Source of the DNA: Sphingomonas telluris
Lineage (GTDB): Bacteria; Pseudomonadota; Alphaproteobacteria; Sphingomonadales; Sphingomonadaceae
Length of the DNA: 64,000 nt
Reading direction: 5' to 3'
NCBI RefSeq assembly: GCF_022568775.1
Contig: NZ_JAKZHW010000001.1
Span: forward strand, 868,001-932,000
In this document: piece after piece, positions 54,131 to 62,926 of the stretch
Numbering within the stretch: the first letter of the stretch is position 1
Layout of the letters: every line of letters starts with the position of its first letter
The notes under the pieces: generated by a model
Databases searched by the model: none
Seen by the model: the letters and a program-made list of their open reading frames with translations, nothing else
Told to the model about the DNA's origin: nothing
Translations under genes and position numbers: made by a program

Positions 54131-55759
54131 TCAGGCGCCTTTCGTGGAAGCAAAGGACTCAAGCGTAGCGTCCGGGAAAGCCTCGAACGCCGCGCGGACC
54201 GCAGGATCCGCGAGTACTTCAGAGCGAACGCGCTCCTCGGCCATTTTCTCCTGATCGAGAAGCGACGGCTCGCCGGCCTCGTCGGAAAGGGACACTTGCC
54301 AGGGCGCCCCGGTCGCCGCTTTGAGAGCGGCTCCGAGGTCTCGCGGCCAATCGCCGCCCAACGGTCGCGTTGGCCTCAGCACCAGCTCTGGCGGGGCGAA
54401 GCGCACCAGTCCAACCTGATCATGGAGTTGGACGGCGATCTGATGCTTCCCATTCTTCTCGAGCAAAGCGATCAGCGCCGGGAAGTCTGAAGGGAGTTGT
54501 GCAGTTGGGCCGGTGAGCTTTGACGAGGCACTTGGCGCGACGGGAGCCGCGGCAGCCTCGCCCGACAGGCGGGACAGAACGGCTGCGGGGTCCGGAAGGT
54601 CGGCTGCGTGAATGAGCCGCAGAAGCGCCATCATCGCAGCTTCGCGCGGGTCGGGAGCGATCTGGACGTCAGCCAGACCCTTCAAGAGCATCTGCCAGAC
54701 GCGGTGGATCTGCCCCCAGCCCAGCTGATCGGCCAAGCGCTCCGCGGCGTCGCGCTGCTCTGCCGGGAGACCTTCGGCGGCCGCACCCGCCTTGGTGCGC
54801 GTGGCGAAATGAAGCTCTTCCATCAGGCCGCGCAGGAGCGCGCTCGGATCCATGCCAAGGTCGTGCGCTTCGTCGAGATCCAGCAAAGTGGAAGCCGCGT
54901 CGCCGGCGAGCGCATGCTCGAGCAACCGCCGGATGCGTCCGCGGTCCGCGAGACCCAACATGTCGCGCACCTGCTCGGCGGTAACGGTCCCGCCACCATG
55001 AGCGATTGCCTGGTCGAGGATCGACAAGCCGTCGCGCGCTGACCCTTCGGCCGCGCGCGCAATCATGCGCAGCGCATCCTCTTCGACCTCGACGCCCTCG
55101 GCTTCGGAAACGTCGGCGAAATGGGCCGCCAGCTTCTCCGCGGGGATGCGCTTGAGGTCGAAGCGCTGTGTCCGAGACAGCACCGTCAGCGGAACCTTGT
55201 CCACCTCGGTCGTTGCGAAGAGGAACTTCACATGCTCAGGCGGCTCCTCAAGAGTTTTCAACAAGGCGTTGAAAGCACTCTTTGAAAGCATGTGGACTTC
55301 GTCGATGATGTAAATCTTGTAGCGGGCGTTGACGGACGCATAACGTACCGCATCGATGATCTCGCGGACGTCGTCCACACCCGTGTGTGATGCGGCGTCC
55401 ATTTCGATCACATCGATGTGTCGTCCCTCGGCGATCGCCTTGCACTGTTCGCAGACGCCGCAGGGCGCGATGGTCGGACCACCCTGCCCGTCCGGGCCGA
55501 CGCAGTTGAGCGCCTTGGCCACGAGACGAGCGGTCGAAGTCTTTCCGACCCCACGAACGCCAGTCAGCAGGAATGCATGCGCAATGCGGCCGCGCGCGAT
55601 CGCATTCGCCAGCGTCTGCACCATCGCGTCCTGGCCGATGAGCTCGGAGAAATTCTGCGGGCGGTACTTGCGGGCAAGCACGCGATAGGGAGAGGCAGCA
55701 GCCTTCTGAGGCACCTCGGGCAGATCGAGGCCGAGGCCAGGCGATTCGGGTTCGTCCAT
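54131..55759 (-). CDS. dnaX: DNA polymerase III subunit gamma/tau
   Basis: A 542-residue clamp-loader ATPase. AAA+ marks: LLTGVRGVGKTSTARLVAKAL, the four-Cys zinc module CVGPDGQGGPTIAPCGVCEQC, VYIIDEVHMLSK-type as IYIIDEVHMLSKSAFNALLK, and the sensor LFATTEVDKVPLTVLSR. The C-terminal part is rather short for tau. The SRP RNA gene lies just upstream in the same direction. Confidence 0.95.
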   Translation of the reverse strand: MDEPESPGLGLDLPEVPQKAAASPYRVLARKYRPQNFSELIGQDAMVQTLANAIARGRIAHAFLLTGVRGVGKTSTARLVAKALNCVGPDGQGGPTIAPCGVCEQCKAIAEGRHIDVIEMDAASHTGVDDVREIIDAVRYASVNARYKIYIIDEVHMLSKSAFNALLKTLEEPPEHVKFLFATTEVDKVPLTVLSRTQRFDLKRIPAEKLAAHFADVSEAEGVEVEEDALRMIARAAEGSARDGLSILDQAIAHGGGTVTAEQVRDMLGLADRGRIRRLLEHALAGDAASTLLDLDEAHDLGMDPSALLRGLMEELHFATRTKAGAAAEGLPAEQRDAAERLADQLGWGQIHRVWQMLLKGLADVQIAPDPREAAMMALLRLIHAADLPDPAAVLSRLSGEAAAAPVAPSASSKLTGPTAQLPSDFPALIALLEKNGKHQIAVQLHDQVGLVRFAPPELVLRPTRPLGGDWPRDLGAALKAATGAPWQVSLSDEAGEPSLLDQEKMAEERVRSEVLADPAVRAAFEAFPDATLESFASTKGA

Positions 55760-55802
55760 CAGCTTTGGTTTAGGGGCGCTGGTGGGTCCGCGCCAAGGGC
55801 TG

Positions 55803-55900
55803 GAGGTGGGAGCCGGAACGACCCGAGACGAAATCGTTGTGGCTGCTTCCTTCCGGATCTGACCAGGTTGGCGACAGCCTCGTCCGCCCGACTCCCGCGG
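55803..55900 (-). ncRNA. ffs: Signal recognition particle 4.5S RNA
   Basis: On the minus strand the invariant SRP core is present: CTGGTCAGATCCGGAAGGAA followed by GCAGCC. The 5' GGGAGTCGG (55896-55888) pairs with the 3' CCGGCTCCC (55816-55808 region), nine base pairs that close the long helix. Length is about 95 nt, as in short bacterial SRP RNAs. It binds Ffh to target membrane proteins. A possible -10 is CATATG at 55908-55903. Ends are approximate. Confidence 0.9.
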
Positions 55901-56011
55901 CGCATATGGGTGAAGAGCTTGGACCGTGCAAGCTTGCCGCTATCCGCGCTCCTTCATTGGCCATTCACGCAGCCCGCCGGATGTCGCATTGGCTGAGCCG
56001 GAGGCGCCCGC

Positions 56012-56728
56012 ATGTTACTTTTCGCTTTGATCCCGTTTCTCGCTGCCGCCGCGCAGGCGAGCGGAGCGCCGTCACCCATCGTCGTCACGGCATATCCTTG
56101 GGCGCCGTTCATCAGCCCGATGGGAGAGCCGTTTCGGTCACGGGCGTCGACTGACGATCCGTTCGCGCGTTGGTTTCGCGAGGCTGACCGCAACCAGGAC
56201 GGGGTGCTGACGTCCGACGAGATGCGTGCCGACGCCGAACGGTTCTTCGCCAGGCTGGACGCCAATCAAGACGGGAGAATCGATTCCGAGGAACGCATGG
56301 CCTACGAAGCGGAAATCGCACCGGAGGTTGAGTCCAACTCAAAGTGGAAACAGACCCGGCAGGAGATCGCCGCGGAGCGTTGGTCAGATGATGATTCGGA
56401 ACGAAGCGACCGAAGACGGCGATGGGCGAAGGATGTCGATGGATATCAACCCGACGGCCTTCAGGGCGCAGCCCGATACGGCTTGCTCAATCTCCCGGAA
56501 CCCGTTGCAGGAGCGGATGCGGATTTCGACCGGTTCGTCTCACTGGACGAATTCAGACGCGCCGCCTCCTATCGATTTCAGCTGCTGGACAGCGACCACA
56601 CAGGCAGGCTCACGTTTGACAGCCTGAAAGATCTTCTACCCTCCCGACCGAAGGAGGGACAGCGCGTCAAACGCCCCAAGAAAACCCACGACACGAGAAT
56701 CGGTCTTCCGCTGCCAGAAGGGAACTAG
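56012..56728 (+). CDS. EF-hand domain protein
   Basis: A 238-residue secreted protein. Signal peptide LLFALIPFLAAAAQASG. Two good EF-hand calcium loops, DRNQDGVLTSDEM and DANQDGRIDSEER, are near residues 58 and 84; a third, weaker pair is seen as DADFDRFVSLDEF and DSDHTGRLTFDSL near the C-terminal part. It may bind calcium in the periplasm. Partner unknown. Confidence 0.8.
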   Translation: MLLFALIPFLAAAAQASGAPSPIVVTAYPWAPFISPMGEPFRSRASTDDPFARWFREADRNQDGVLTSDEMRADAERFFARLDANQDGRIDSEERMAYEAEIAPEVESNSKWKQTRQEIAAERWSDDDSERSDRRRRWAKDVDGYQPDGLQGAARYGLLNLPEPVAGADADFDRFVSLDEFRRAASYRFQLLDSDHTGRLTFDSLKDLLPSRPKEGQRVKRPKKTHDTRIGLPLPEGN

Positions 56729-56764
56729 CTGGCCGCGCGTCCCTCAGTGCGCTCACGACCTTCT

Positions 56765-57100
56765 TCAGCCGTACAGCCAGTTCTTGGACCCGGCGGGAAT
56801 GCGAACGTCGAGCGTCTCCATCCCCTCAGACAGGATGATCTGGCAGGCTAGCCGTGACGTGCGCGTCGCATGAGCGGCGAGATCGAGCAGATCCTCTTCT
56901 TCGTCGCTCGCGCGCGGCAGCTTCGCGAAATCCGATTTGTCGACGATCACGTGGCAGGTCGAACAGGCCATCACGCCTTCGCAGGCGCCTTCGAGTGGCT
57001 GGTCCGCCGCCCAGGCGATATCGAGCAGGCGCGTGCCCGCCTTGGCCTCGACTTCCTTGTCGAGCGTGCCATCCGGCTTGTGAAAGCGCACCTTGATCAC
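56765..57100 (-). CDS. [2Fe-2S] ferredoxin (adrenodoxin type)
   Basis: A 111-residue electron carrier. Cluster ligands follow C-x5-C-x2-C in CEGVMACSTC and a last Cys in LACQI. The length and spacing fit the ISC-type (adrenodoxin-like) ferredoxins that give electrons to iron-sulfur cluster assembly. It overlaps the downstream cysteine desulfurase frame by 4 bp (57097-57100), a natural link to cluster assembly. Confidence 0.92.
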   Translation of the reverse strand: MIKVRFHKPDGTLDKEVEAKAGTRLLDIAWAADQPLEGACEGVMACSTCHVIVDKSDFAKLPRASDEEEDLLDLAAHATRTSRLACQIILSEGMETLDVRIPAGSKNWLYG

Positions 57101-58215
57101 GCGGCGAGCCCCTGTTGGTCGCGAGCAGTGGCGTCAATCCGTCGAACGGCGCTCACGAGCTCTTCCTCGCCGGTGTAACGTCCGAAGCCGAGGCGGATCG
57201 ATGATCGTGCCTCGCGATCGCTGAGCCCGATCGCACGCAACACGTGGCTGGGGCGCCCTGATCCGCTCGCGCAGGCGCTTCCGAGCGAGAAAGCGATGTC
57301 GCGAAGGTCGGAAATGAGACGCGCCGCATCGAGACCTTCACGCCGGATGTTTAGATTGCCGTGGTAACGGGCTTCAGCGCTGCCGTTCACGGTCCAGCCG
57401 GGGCCGAGCTCTGCGACGGCCGCATTCCAAAGGCGCTCCACGTGCTCGTCGTCCCTTTCGCGACGCTCTGACGCCAGCTTCGCCGCAGCGCCGAAGCCGA
57501 CGCACAAAGCCGGCGAAAGCGTTCCGGAGCGAATGCCCATCTCCTGACCACCGCCGTGGATCAGTGGGGTCGGCTGGAGGCCGTCGCGCATCCATAGCGC
57601 GCCGATTGCCTTCAGCCCGTGAATCTTGTGAGCAGACACGGCAAGGAGGTCCGGCCCCTCCGGGATGGTCACCCGGCCCAGCCCCTGGACCGCATCGCAT
57701 AGCATCAACGCTCCGGCGTCGTGCGCGAGCGCTGCAATTTCGGCGATCGGCTGGATGACGCCGATCTCATTGTTCACAAGCATGACGGCCACGATCGCGA
57801 CGTCGTCGCGCAAAGCTGCCTTGACGTCATCGAGGCTCAGCAGGCCGTCGGGACCAACGGGCAAGCGCGTCACTTCGTGGCCCCGACGCTCGAGCCACTC
57901 GCACGTGTCGAGCACTGCGGCATGCTCCGTCCCGACGGTGACGGTGCGAGTCCGGCCCGTGGGCGCTTTCTCCAAGCTGCCCTTCAGCGCCCAGTTCAGG
58001 GCTTCCGTCGCGCCCCCGGTGAAGGCCAGACCTCCGCCCGAAAGGCCGATCGCCCGCTCGACCTGCTTCCGTGCAACCTCGATGACCGCGGCAGCTTCCC
58101 GCCCCGAGCGCGAAGGCGAGTGCGGATTGGCGAACTTCTCCTCCACCCAGGGCGCCATCGCCTCTGCAACCTCGGGAGCCACGGGGGTCGTCGCCTGGTA
58201 ATCGAGGTAGATCAT
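57097..58215 (-). CDS. Cysteine desulfurase (first of pair)
   Basis: A 372-residue PLP enzyme of the NifS/IscS class. Seen: MIYLDYQATTPVAPEVAEAM at the start, ANPHSPSRSGREA, the PLP Lys in AVSAHKIHGLKAIGA, and the Cys loop GSACASGSGRPS near the C terminus. It removes sulfur from cysteine for cluster assembly. ATG at 58215 is chosen. It overlaps ferredoxin and lies 9 bp after a second desulfurase of the same family. Confidence 0.92.
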   Translation of the reverse strand: MIYLDYQATTPVAPEVAEAMAPWVEEKFANPHSPSRSGREAAAVIEVARKQVERAIGLSGGGLAFTGGATEALNWALKGSLEKAPTGRTRTVTVGTEHAAVLDTCEWLERRGHEVTRLPVGPDGLLSLDDVKAALRDDVAIVAVMLVNNEIGVIQPIAEIAALAHDAGALMLCDAVQGLGRVTIPEGPDLLAVSAHKIHGLKAIGALWMRDGLQPTPLIHGGGQEMGIRSGTLSPALCVGFGAAAKLASERRERDDEHVERLWNAAVAELGPGWTVNGSAEARYHGNLNIRREGLDAARLISDLRDIAFSLGSACASGSGRPSHVLRAIGLSDREARSSIRLGFGRYTGEEELVSAVRRIDATARDQQGLAA

Positions 58216-58223
58216 GCTGCTCT

Positions 58224-59288
58224 CTACGAAGCCCTGTCGTGGATGCGCCGCCATTCGCCGAGGAAGCGGTCGACGTCGGCTTCGCCGGTATCTGCCCCGA
58301 AGCTGACCCGAACGAAGCAGGAGGCGATTTCAGCCGGTAGTCCCATCGCTTCGAGCACGACGCTCGGCTTCATACTTCCGGATGAGCAGGCGCTGCCCGC
58401 CGACACGGCAATTCCCGCAAGATCGAACTGCACCAGCTGGCTCGAGCTCGCGACCCCGGGCATCGCGTAGGACCCGATGGTGGCAATGCGGGGACTCTCT
58501 CCGGCGACGATCACCCCGCCCGCGTCGACGATGCCCGTCTCCACGCGCGAACGAAGCGCGGTCAAGCGATCCATGTCGTACGGCTGAGCAGTCAGAGCCG
58601 CGGCAAAGCCAGCCGCACTCGGCGCATCCTGCGTTCCCCGGCGATTTCCCCTCTCTTGCCCGCCGACCGGCTCCAGCGTCGAGGAATCCTTGACCAGGAG
58701 AACGCCGACGCCGGGCGGGCCGCCAAGCTTGTGCGCACAGGCCGCGATGAAGTCAGCGTCGGGAAGCGGCATCTTACCGGCGCTCTGTGCGCAGTCCGCG
58801 AGAAGTAGCGATCCGGCATCGCGAACTCGGGCCGCAATGCGGTCGAGCGGCTGGATGACGCCCGTCTCATTGTTCACCTGCTGGATCGCAACGAGCGCTG
58901 GTCCCGCGGTCAATGCGGTATCGAGAGAGGCTTCGTCGATTAGGCCATCCTGCCGAACGCGCAGGACCTTCGATCCGGGCCCCATCGCATGCGGCACGAT
59001 CGCATGCTCCGTCGCGCCGTGTGCGCGTCCCGAAATCCGCGCCCGCTTCGCGACGATCTCGACCGCCTCGCTGGCGCCCGAAGTGAAGATGACGTCATGG
59101 CGCCAATCGAGCGCTTCGGCGATATCCTGGCGGGCCTTCTCGAGAGTCGATCGGGCAGCTCGCCCTTCCGCGTGAGGAGAGCTGGGATTGGCCCACGTCT
59201 CGAGCGCCTGAGCAATGGCGGCGAGCGCAGCCGGCAGCACCGGTGTCGTCGCTGCGTGGTCGAGATAAAGTCGATTCGAAGCGGTCAA
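58224..59288 (-). CDS. Cysteine desulfurase (second of pair)
   Basis: A 354-residue PLP enzyme like the neighbour: LYLDHAATTPVLPAALAAI, PSSPHAEGRAARSTLEKA, the PLP Lys in AACAHKLGGPPGVGVLL, and the Cys loop SAGSACSSGSMKPS. The likely start is TTG at 59288 with AGGA upstream; no ATG fits. Two adjacent copies may serve different acceptors. The upstream region separates it from the divergent hydrolase by about 113 bp. Confidence 0.88.
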   Translation of the reverse strand: MTASNRLYLDHAATTPVLPAALAAIAQALETWANPSSPHAEGRAARSTLEKARQDIAEALDWRHDVIFTSGASEAVEIVAKRARISGRAHGATEHAIVPHAMGPGSKVLRVRQDGLIDEASLDTALTAGPALVAIQQVNNETGVIQPLDRIAARVRDAGSLLLADCAQSAGKMPLPDADFIAACAHKLGGPPGVGVLLVKDSSTLEPVGGQERGNRRGTQDAPSAAGFAAALTAQPYDMDRLTALRSRVETGIVDAGGVIVAGESPRIATIGSYAMPGVASSSQLVQFDLAGIAVSAGSACSSGSMKPSVVLEAMGLPAEIASCFVRVSFGADTGEADVDRFLGEWRRIHDRAS

Positions 59289-59401
59289 TTCTAGCGGATT
59301 CCTGCAGATTGCCAGTTTGAAGCCCTCGCCTATATAGGACCCGCCGCCGCGGTGCACCCGCACTCGCGGCTGAAGCCGTTATCGCGAACACACGGAATTC
59401 C

Positions 59402-60076
59402 ATGCCCGAAGTCATTTTTCCCGGCCCGGAGGGGCGTCTCGAAGGTCGTTTTCATCCCGGCACGCGTCCCCGCGCGCCTGTCGCCCTGATCCTGCATTCG
59501 CATCCGCAGGCGGGTGGCACGATGAACAACAAGATCGTGCAGCTGCTCTACCAAACCTTTGTGAAGCGCGGCTTTGCGACGCTCCGCTTCAACTTCCGCG
59601 GCGTCGGCAAGAGCCAGGGAACGTTCGACAACGGCATCGGCGAGCTTTCCGACGCAGCCAGCGCGCTCGATTGGGTGCAGCAGATCCATCCCGAGGCCGA
59701 GACGACTTGGGTCGCCGGCGTCAGCTTCGGCGCCTGGATCGGCATGCAGCTGCTCATGCGTCGTCCCGAGATCCGCGGCTTCATTTCGATCGCACCGCCG
59801 GCGAACATGTACGACTTCAGTTTCCTCGCCCCCTGCCCCTCTTCGGGGATCATAATCCAGGGCGAGGCGGACGAAGTCGTAACACCAAGCGCGGTCCAGA
59901 AGCTGGTCGACAAGCTTCGAACGCAGAGGCACATCACCATCCATCACGACCTCATCCCGGGCGCGAACCACTTCTTCGCAAACGAGCTCGATCTGCTGAT
60001 GAAGAGCGTGGACGATTATCTCGACATGCGCCTCGCCACCGACCCGATCCGTCCGGCGACGATCTCCAAGCGCTAG
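59402..60076 (+). CDS. Alpha/beta hydrolase
   Basis: A 224-residue alpha/beta hydrolase-fold protein. Seen: HSHPQAGGTMNNKIV, RFNFRGVGKSQG, the nucleophile elbow GVSFGAWIG with Ser, an Asp in QGEADEVVTP and the His in GANHFFANELD. Similar proteins sit beside iron-sulfur genes in sphingomonads. Substrate unknown. Confidence 0.85.
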   Translation: MPEVIFPGPEGRLEGRFHPGTRPRAPVALILHSHPQAGGTMNNKIVQLLYQTFVKRGFATLRFNFRGVGKSQGTFDNGIGELSDAASALDWVQQIHPEAETTWVAGVSFGAWIGMQLLMRRPEIRGFISIAPPANMYDFSFLAPCPSSGIIIQGEADEVVTPSAVQKLVDKLRTQRHITIHHDLIPGANHFFANELDLLMKSVDDYLDMRLATDPIRPATISKR

Positions 60077-60240
60077 AGCGTCCAGATCAGGACATTGCCG
60101 ATCAAGACCACGGCCGCGGCGAGCATCAGCAGCCCGCGGCCGCGATCGGCCTTGCGCCGCGCGAGCCGGATCCCTCCGATCGCGAGCAGGAGCGCGGCGA
60201 TCATCGCGACCGCCATGACTGCTGACGTCAGATCGCTCAA
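60073..60240 (-). CDS. Small two-pass membrane protein
   Basis: A 55-residue frame from a TTG at 60240 (SDLTSAVMAVAMIAALLLAI), with a basic middle (RLARRKADRGRG) and a second hydrophobic segment (LLMLAAAVVLIGNVLIWTL). Its stop overlaps the end of the convergent hydrolase by 4 bp. The two hydrophobic helices around a positive loop suggest a real membrane protein. Start codon is uncertain; an internal ATG exists 24 bases later. Confidence 0.5.
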   Translation of the reverse strand: MSDLTSAVMAVAMIAALLLAIGGIRLARRKADRGRGLLMLAAAVVLIGNVLIWTL

Positions 60241-60270
60241 AACAGGTTCCCAGTTTCACTAAGGCTTAAC

Positions 60271-60546
60271 ATGTGCTGCCGCATGAAGGCAGGCATGCGC
60301 ATAGAAGAGCAGCAGGCGCGCCTCGAAGAGGCGTTCGACCGGATCGAGGAAACGATCCTGCCGTGCATCGCCATGATGCTGGAATCCCTGCTGGACGCAT
60401 CGAAGAGCATCGCTGAGACCGACCCGAAGGCGCTCGCGGCTGAGCTGCAGATCCTTGCGGCGGAGCTGGAAGAGCTGACCCGCGCCGTGGAGCGCAGCAG
60501 CCCTGTCCATCTCGAGCCCGGCGAGTACAAGACGGCGGCCGCTTAG
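60271..60546 (+). CDS. Hypothetical helical protein
   Basis: A 91-residue protein that looks fully helical: RIEEQQARLEEAFDRIEETI, then LAAELQILAAELEELTRAVE, heptad-like and coiled. No family is recognised. AAGG stands six bases before the ATG at 60271; starts at 60283 and 60295 are possible. It overlaps the convergent dehydratase by 4 bp. Confidence 0.55.
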   Translation: MCCRMKAGMRIEEQQARLEEAFDRIEETILPCIAMMLESLLDASKSIAETDPKALAAELQILAAELEELTRAVERSSPVHLEPGEYKTAAA

Positions 60547-61499
60547 GCTTCGACCGACACGATCTCGGCATGAAGCGCCGGATCGACATTCCCTCCAGAC
60601 AGCACGACGACGGTGCCTTCCTCCGGCGCGACCTTCCCAGCCAGAAGAGCTGCAAGTGCCGCCGCGCCGCCCGGTTCGACAGTCAGCTCGTGCTTCTCCC
60701 AGGCCCAACGAATGGCGTCGCGGACTTCGGCGTCGCTAACGAACAGGGCCTGCGATGCGCGTTCGCGGAGGATACCGAACGTGATCGGCGACACGCGGGG
60801 CGTCTGTAGCGCGTCGCAGAGCGTGGGAGGCGCATCCACGCCAACCGGGACGATCTCACCCCCTTCCAACGAATGCCGCATGTCGTCCCAGCCTTCGGGC
60901 TCGACGATAACGATCTCCGCGTCGGGACAGGCGAGCGCGATCCCAGACGCGAGCCCGCCGCCACCGCACGGAACGATGATGCGTCGAGGCGGCTCGGGCA
61001 TCTGCTCGAGGATCTCCAGGCCTGCAGTACCCTGCCCCGCAACGATAGCGGGATCATCGAAGCTCGGAACGACCGTGGCGCCGCCCTCCGCAGCCAGCTT
61101 CGCAGCGATTTCCTCGCGGCTCTCCCTGTAACGGTCGAAAAAGACGATCTCGGCTCCCTCGGCGCGCGTTCCCTCGATCTTCACGCCCGGGGCGTCCGAC
61201 GGCATGACGATGATCGCACGCATACCCAGCCGACGAGCCGCGATCGCCACTCCGCGGGCGTGATTGCCCGAGGAGAACGCCACCACGCCCCGCTTCCGCT
61301 CGTCTTCGGAAAGCTGGAGCAGCCGGTTGCTCGCGCCCCGAAGCTTGAAGGCCCCGCCGGTCTGAAGGCACTCGCACTTCAGCCAGATTCGTTGTCCTTC
61401 GAAATCCGATTCGATCAGCGGGGTACTTTCCACCGACGCTGAGATGCGTTCCCCGGCAGCGATTACGTCGTCTCTTGTGACGATTGGGGTGGTGCTCAA
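60543..61499 (-). CDS. Threonine/serine dehydratase (PLP)
   Basis: A 318-residue fold type II PLP enzyme. The PLP Lys is in TGGAFKLRGASNRL; the SSGNHARG loop and the glycine loop VPCGGGGLASGIAL are present, and VLSGGNVDP is near the end. The single catalytic domain has no regulatory ACT part, so it is a catabolic-type enzyme for threonine or serine or a related racemase. Start TTG at 61499 is divergent from the ornithine decarboxylase leader. Confidence 0.88.
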   Translation of the reverse strand: MSTTPIVTRDDVIAAGERISASVESTPLIESDFEGQRIWLKCECLQTGGAFKLRGASNRLLQLSEDERKRGVVAFSSGNHARGVAIAARRLGMRAIIVMPSDAPGVKIEGTRAEGAEIVFFDRYRESREEIAAKLAAEGGATVVPSFDDPAIVAGQGTAGLEILEQMPEPPRRIIVPCGGGGLASGIALACPDAEIVIVEPEGWDDMRHSLEGGEIVPVGVDAPPTLCDALQTPRVSPITFGILRERASQALFVSDAEVRDAIRWAWEKHELTVEPGGAAALAALLAGKVAPEEGTVVVLSGGNVDPALHAEIVSVEA

Positions 61500-61584
61500 C
61501 TCTCTGAATTTCCTACCGTTTCGATCAACCGTTGCAGCTCGGCGACAAATGTTCCGACGAATTCACTTGAGGGGGCAAAAAACC

Positions 61585-61613
61585 TTTACTTAACCGGACC
61601 CCCTACATATATC
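61585..61613 (+). promoter_or_regulatory. Candidate promoter of the ornithine decarboxylase
   Basis: TTTACT (61585-61590) and TATATC (61608-61613) are 17 bases apart, 4 of 6 matches each to the -35 and -10 consensus. A start near 61620 would place the upstream ORF (61630) almost at the mRNA 5' end. AGGGGG (61570-61575) and CCCCCT (61599-61604) flank the -35 box and could be an operator. Confidence 0.4.
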
Positions 61614-61629
61614 GCGCCTCCGCTGCCCC

Positions 61630-61689
61630 ATGGGACTTCCAACCGCAAGGCAGCTCTTTCGTCGAACTACCCAGTTGGAGGTCCCTTGA
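61630..61689 (+). CDS. Leader peptide upstream of ornithine decarboxylase
   Basis: A 19-codon ORF, MGLPTARQLFRRTTQLEVP, ending in TGA one base before the TTG start of the decarboxylase. It contains RRTT; the E. coli ornithine-sensing leader peptide SpeFL has HIRRTTH. Its coding bases form both arms of the helix that hides the decarboxylase ribosome binding site, so ribosomes on the leader would open or close it. This is inferred from sequence only. Confidence 0.5.
   Translation: MGLPTARQLFRRTTQLEVP
61632..61685 (+). promoter_or_regulatory. Leader helix hiding the decarboxylase ribosome binding site (speF-like)
   Basis: GGGACTTCCAAC (61632-61643) pairs with GTTGGAGGTCCC (61674-61685), 12 bp with one G-T pair. 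The second arm contains GGAGG, nine bases before the TTG start. Alphaproteobacterial ornithine decarboxylase genes are known to carry a conserved leader (speF RNA motif); I could not align this one to it. Confidence 0.55.
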
Positions 61690-61690
61690 G

Positions 61691-62920
61691 TTGCACAAGC
61701 ACCATAGCGCGCTGGGGCTAGCTGCCACCCCGTCCGGCATCCTGAGCGGTGCCGATATCGCAAAGCTTCGTCCGGTTCAGCCGGTCACTCTCCTGCGTCC
61801 GCATGCCGCGCGTCGCGCTGCCCGTTTCTTCGCCGAGAAGTTTCCAGGCCGCTCGCTCTATGCGGTGAAGGCGAACCCCTCGGCGGACCTGCTGAAGGTG
61901 CTGTGGAACGCGGGTGTGACCCACTACGACGTAGCGTCGATCGGTGAAGTGCGGCTGGTCCATGACACGCTGCCCGAAGCCGTTCTCTGCTTCATGCACC
62001 CGGTGAAGGCGGCTGAGGCGATCGCCGAGGCGTATTTCGAGCATGGCGTGAAGACCTTCAGCCTCGACACGCTCGAGGAGTTGGAGAAAATCGTCGAGGC
62101 GACGTCGAAGGACGGTGTCCCCGCGACCGATCTCAATTTGCTTGTCCGCCTCCAGGTGAACAACGAGCATGCCAAGCTCAGCCTCGGTGCCAAGTTCGGC
62201 GCACAGGCCGAGGACGTGAAGGCGCTTCTCTTCGCGACCCGCCAGGCGGCCGATGCCCTCGGCATCTGCTTCCACGTGGGCAGCCAGGCGATGAGCCCGG
62301 CGGCCTACGCCGAGGCGATGGGCCGCGTTCGCGATGCGATCGTACAGGCCGCGGTCACCGTCGACATCGTCGATGTCGGAGGCGGCTTTCCGTCCTGGTA
62401 TCCGGGCATGGAGCCTCCGCCGCTCGAGAACTACTTCGCCATCATCCACGAGAGCTTCGAGAAACTGCCGATAAGCTACTCGGCCGAGCTGTGGTGCGAG
62501 CCGGGCCGTGCCCTGTGCGCCGAGTACAGCAGCATCGTCGTCCGCGTCGAAAAGCGTCGCGGCAGCGAGCTGTACATCAATGACGGCGCCTATGGTGCGT
62601 TGTTCGACGCTGCGCACATCGGCTGGCGCTATCCGGTGCGGCTGCTACGCGACGAGGAATCGGACGTTCGGCCGATCGAGTTCAGCTTCTACGGCCCGAC
62701 TTGCGACGATCTCGACCATATGGCTGGCCCGTTCGAGCTTCCGGCCGACGTTCAGGCCGGCGACTATATCGAGATCGGCATGCTCGGTGCCTATGGCTGC
62801 GCCATGCGCACCGGCTTCAACGGCTTCGGTACGGAGCGGACGGAAATCGTCCAGGACGAGCCGATGGCCAGCCTTTATGCGGCCGTCGAGCACAGGCGCT
62901 CGAACGTCGTAAAGCTGTAA
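61691..62920 (+). CDS. Ornithine decarboxylase (type III fold)
   Basis: A 409-residue PLP enzyme of the eukaryotic-type (alanine-racemase fold) decarboxylases; makes putrescine from ornithine and possibly cadaverine from lysine. The PLP Lys is in RSLYAVKANPSADLL; HVGSQAMSP, DIVDVGGGFPSWY, EPGRALCA and the substrate-binding YGPTCDDLDHMA with its Cys are seen. TTG at 61691 has GGAGG nine bases upstream. The next gene is a deoxyhypusine-synthase-like enzyme that could use the putrescine. Confidence 0.92.
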   Translation: MHKHHSALGLAATPSGILSGADIAKLRPVQPVTLLRPHAARRAARFFAEKFPGRSLYAVKANPSADLLKVLWNAGVTHYDVASIGEVRLVHDTLPEAVLCFMHPVKAAEAIAEAYFEHGVKTFSLDTLEELEKIVEATSKDGVPATDLNLLVRLQVNNEHAKLSLGAKFGAQAEDVKALLFATRQAADALGICFHVGSQAMSPAAYAEAMGRVRDAIVQAAVTVDIVDVGGGFPSWYPGMEPPPLENYFAIIHESFEKLPISYSAELWCEPGRALCAEYSSIVVRVEKRRGSELYINDGAYGALFDAAHIGWRYPVRLLRDEESDVRPIEFSFYGPTCDDLDHMAGPFELPADVQAGDYIEIGMLGAYGCAMRTGFNGFGTERTEIVQDEPMASLYAAVEHRRSNVVKL

Positions 62921-62926
62921 CCGTTT

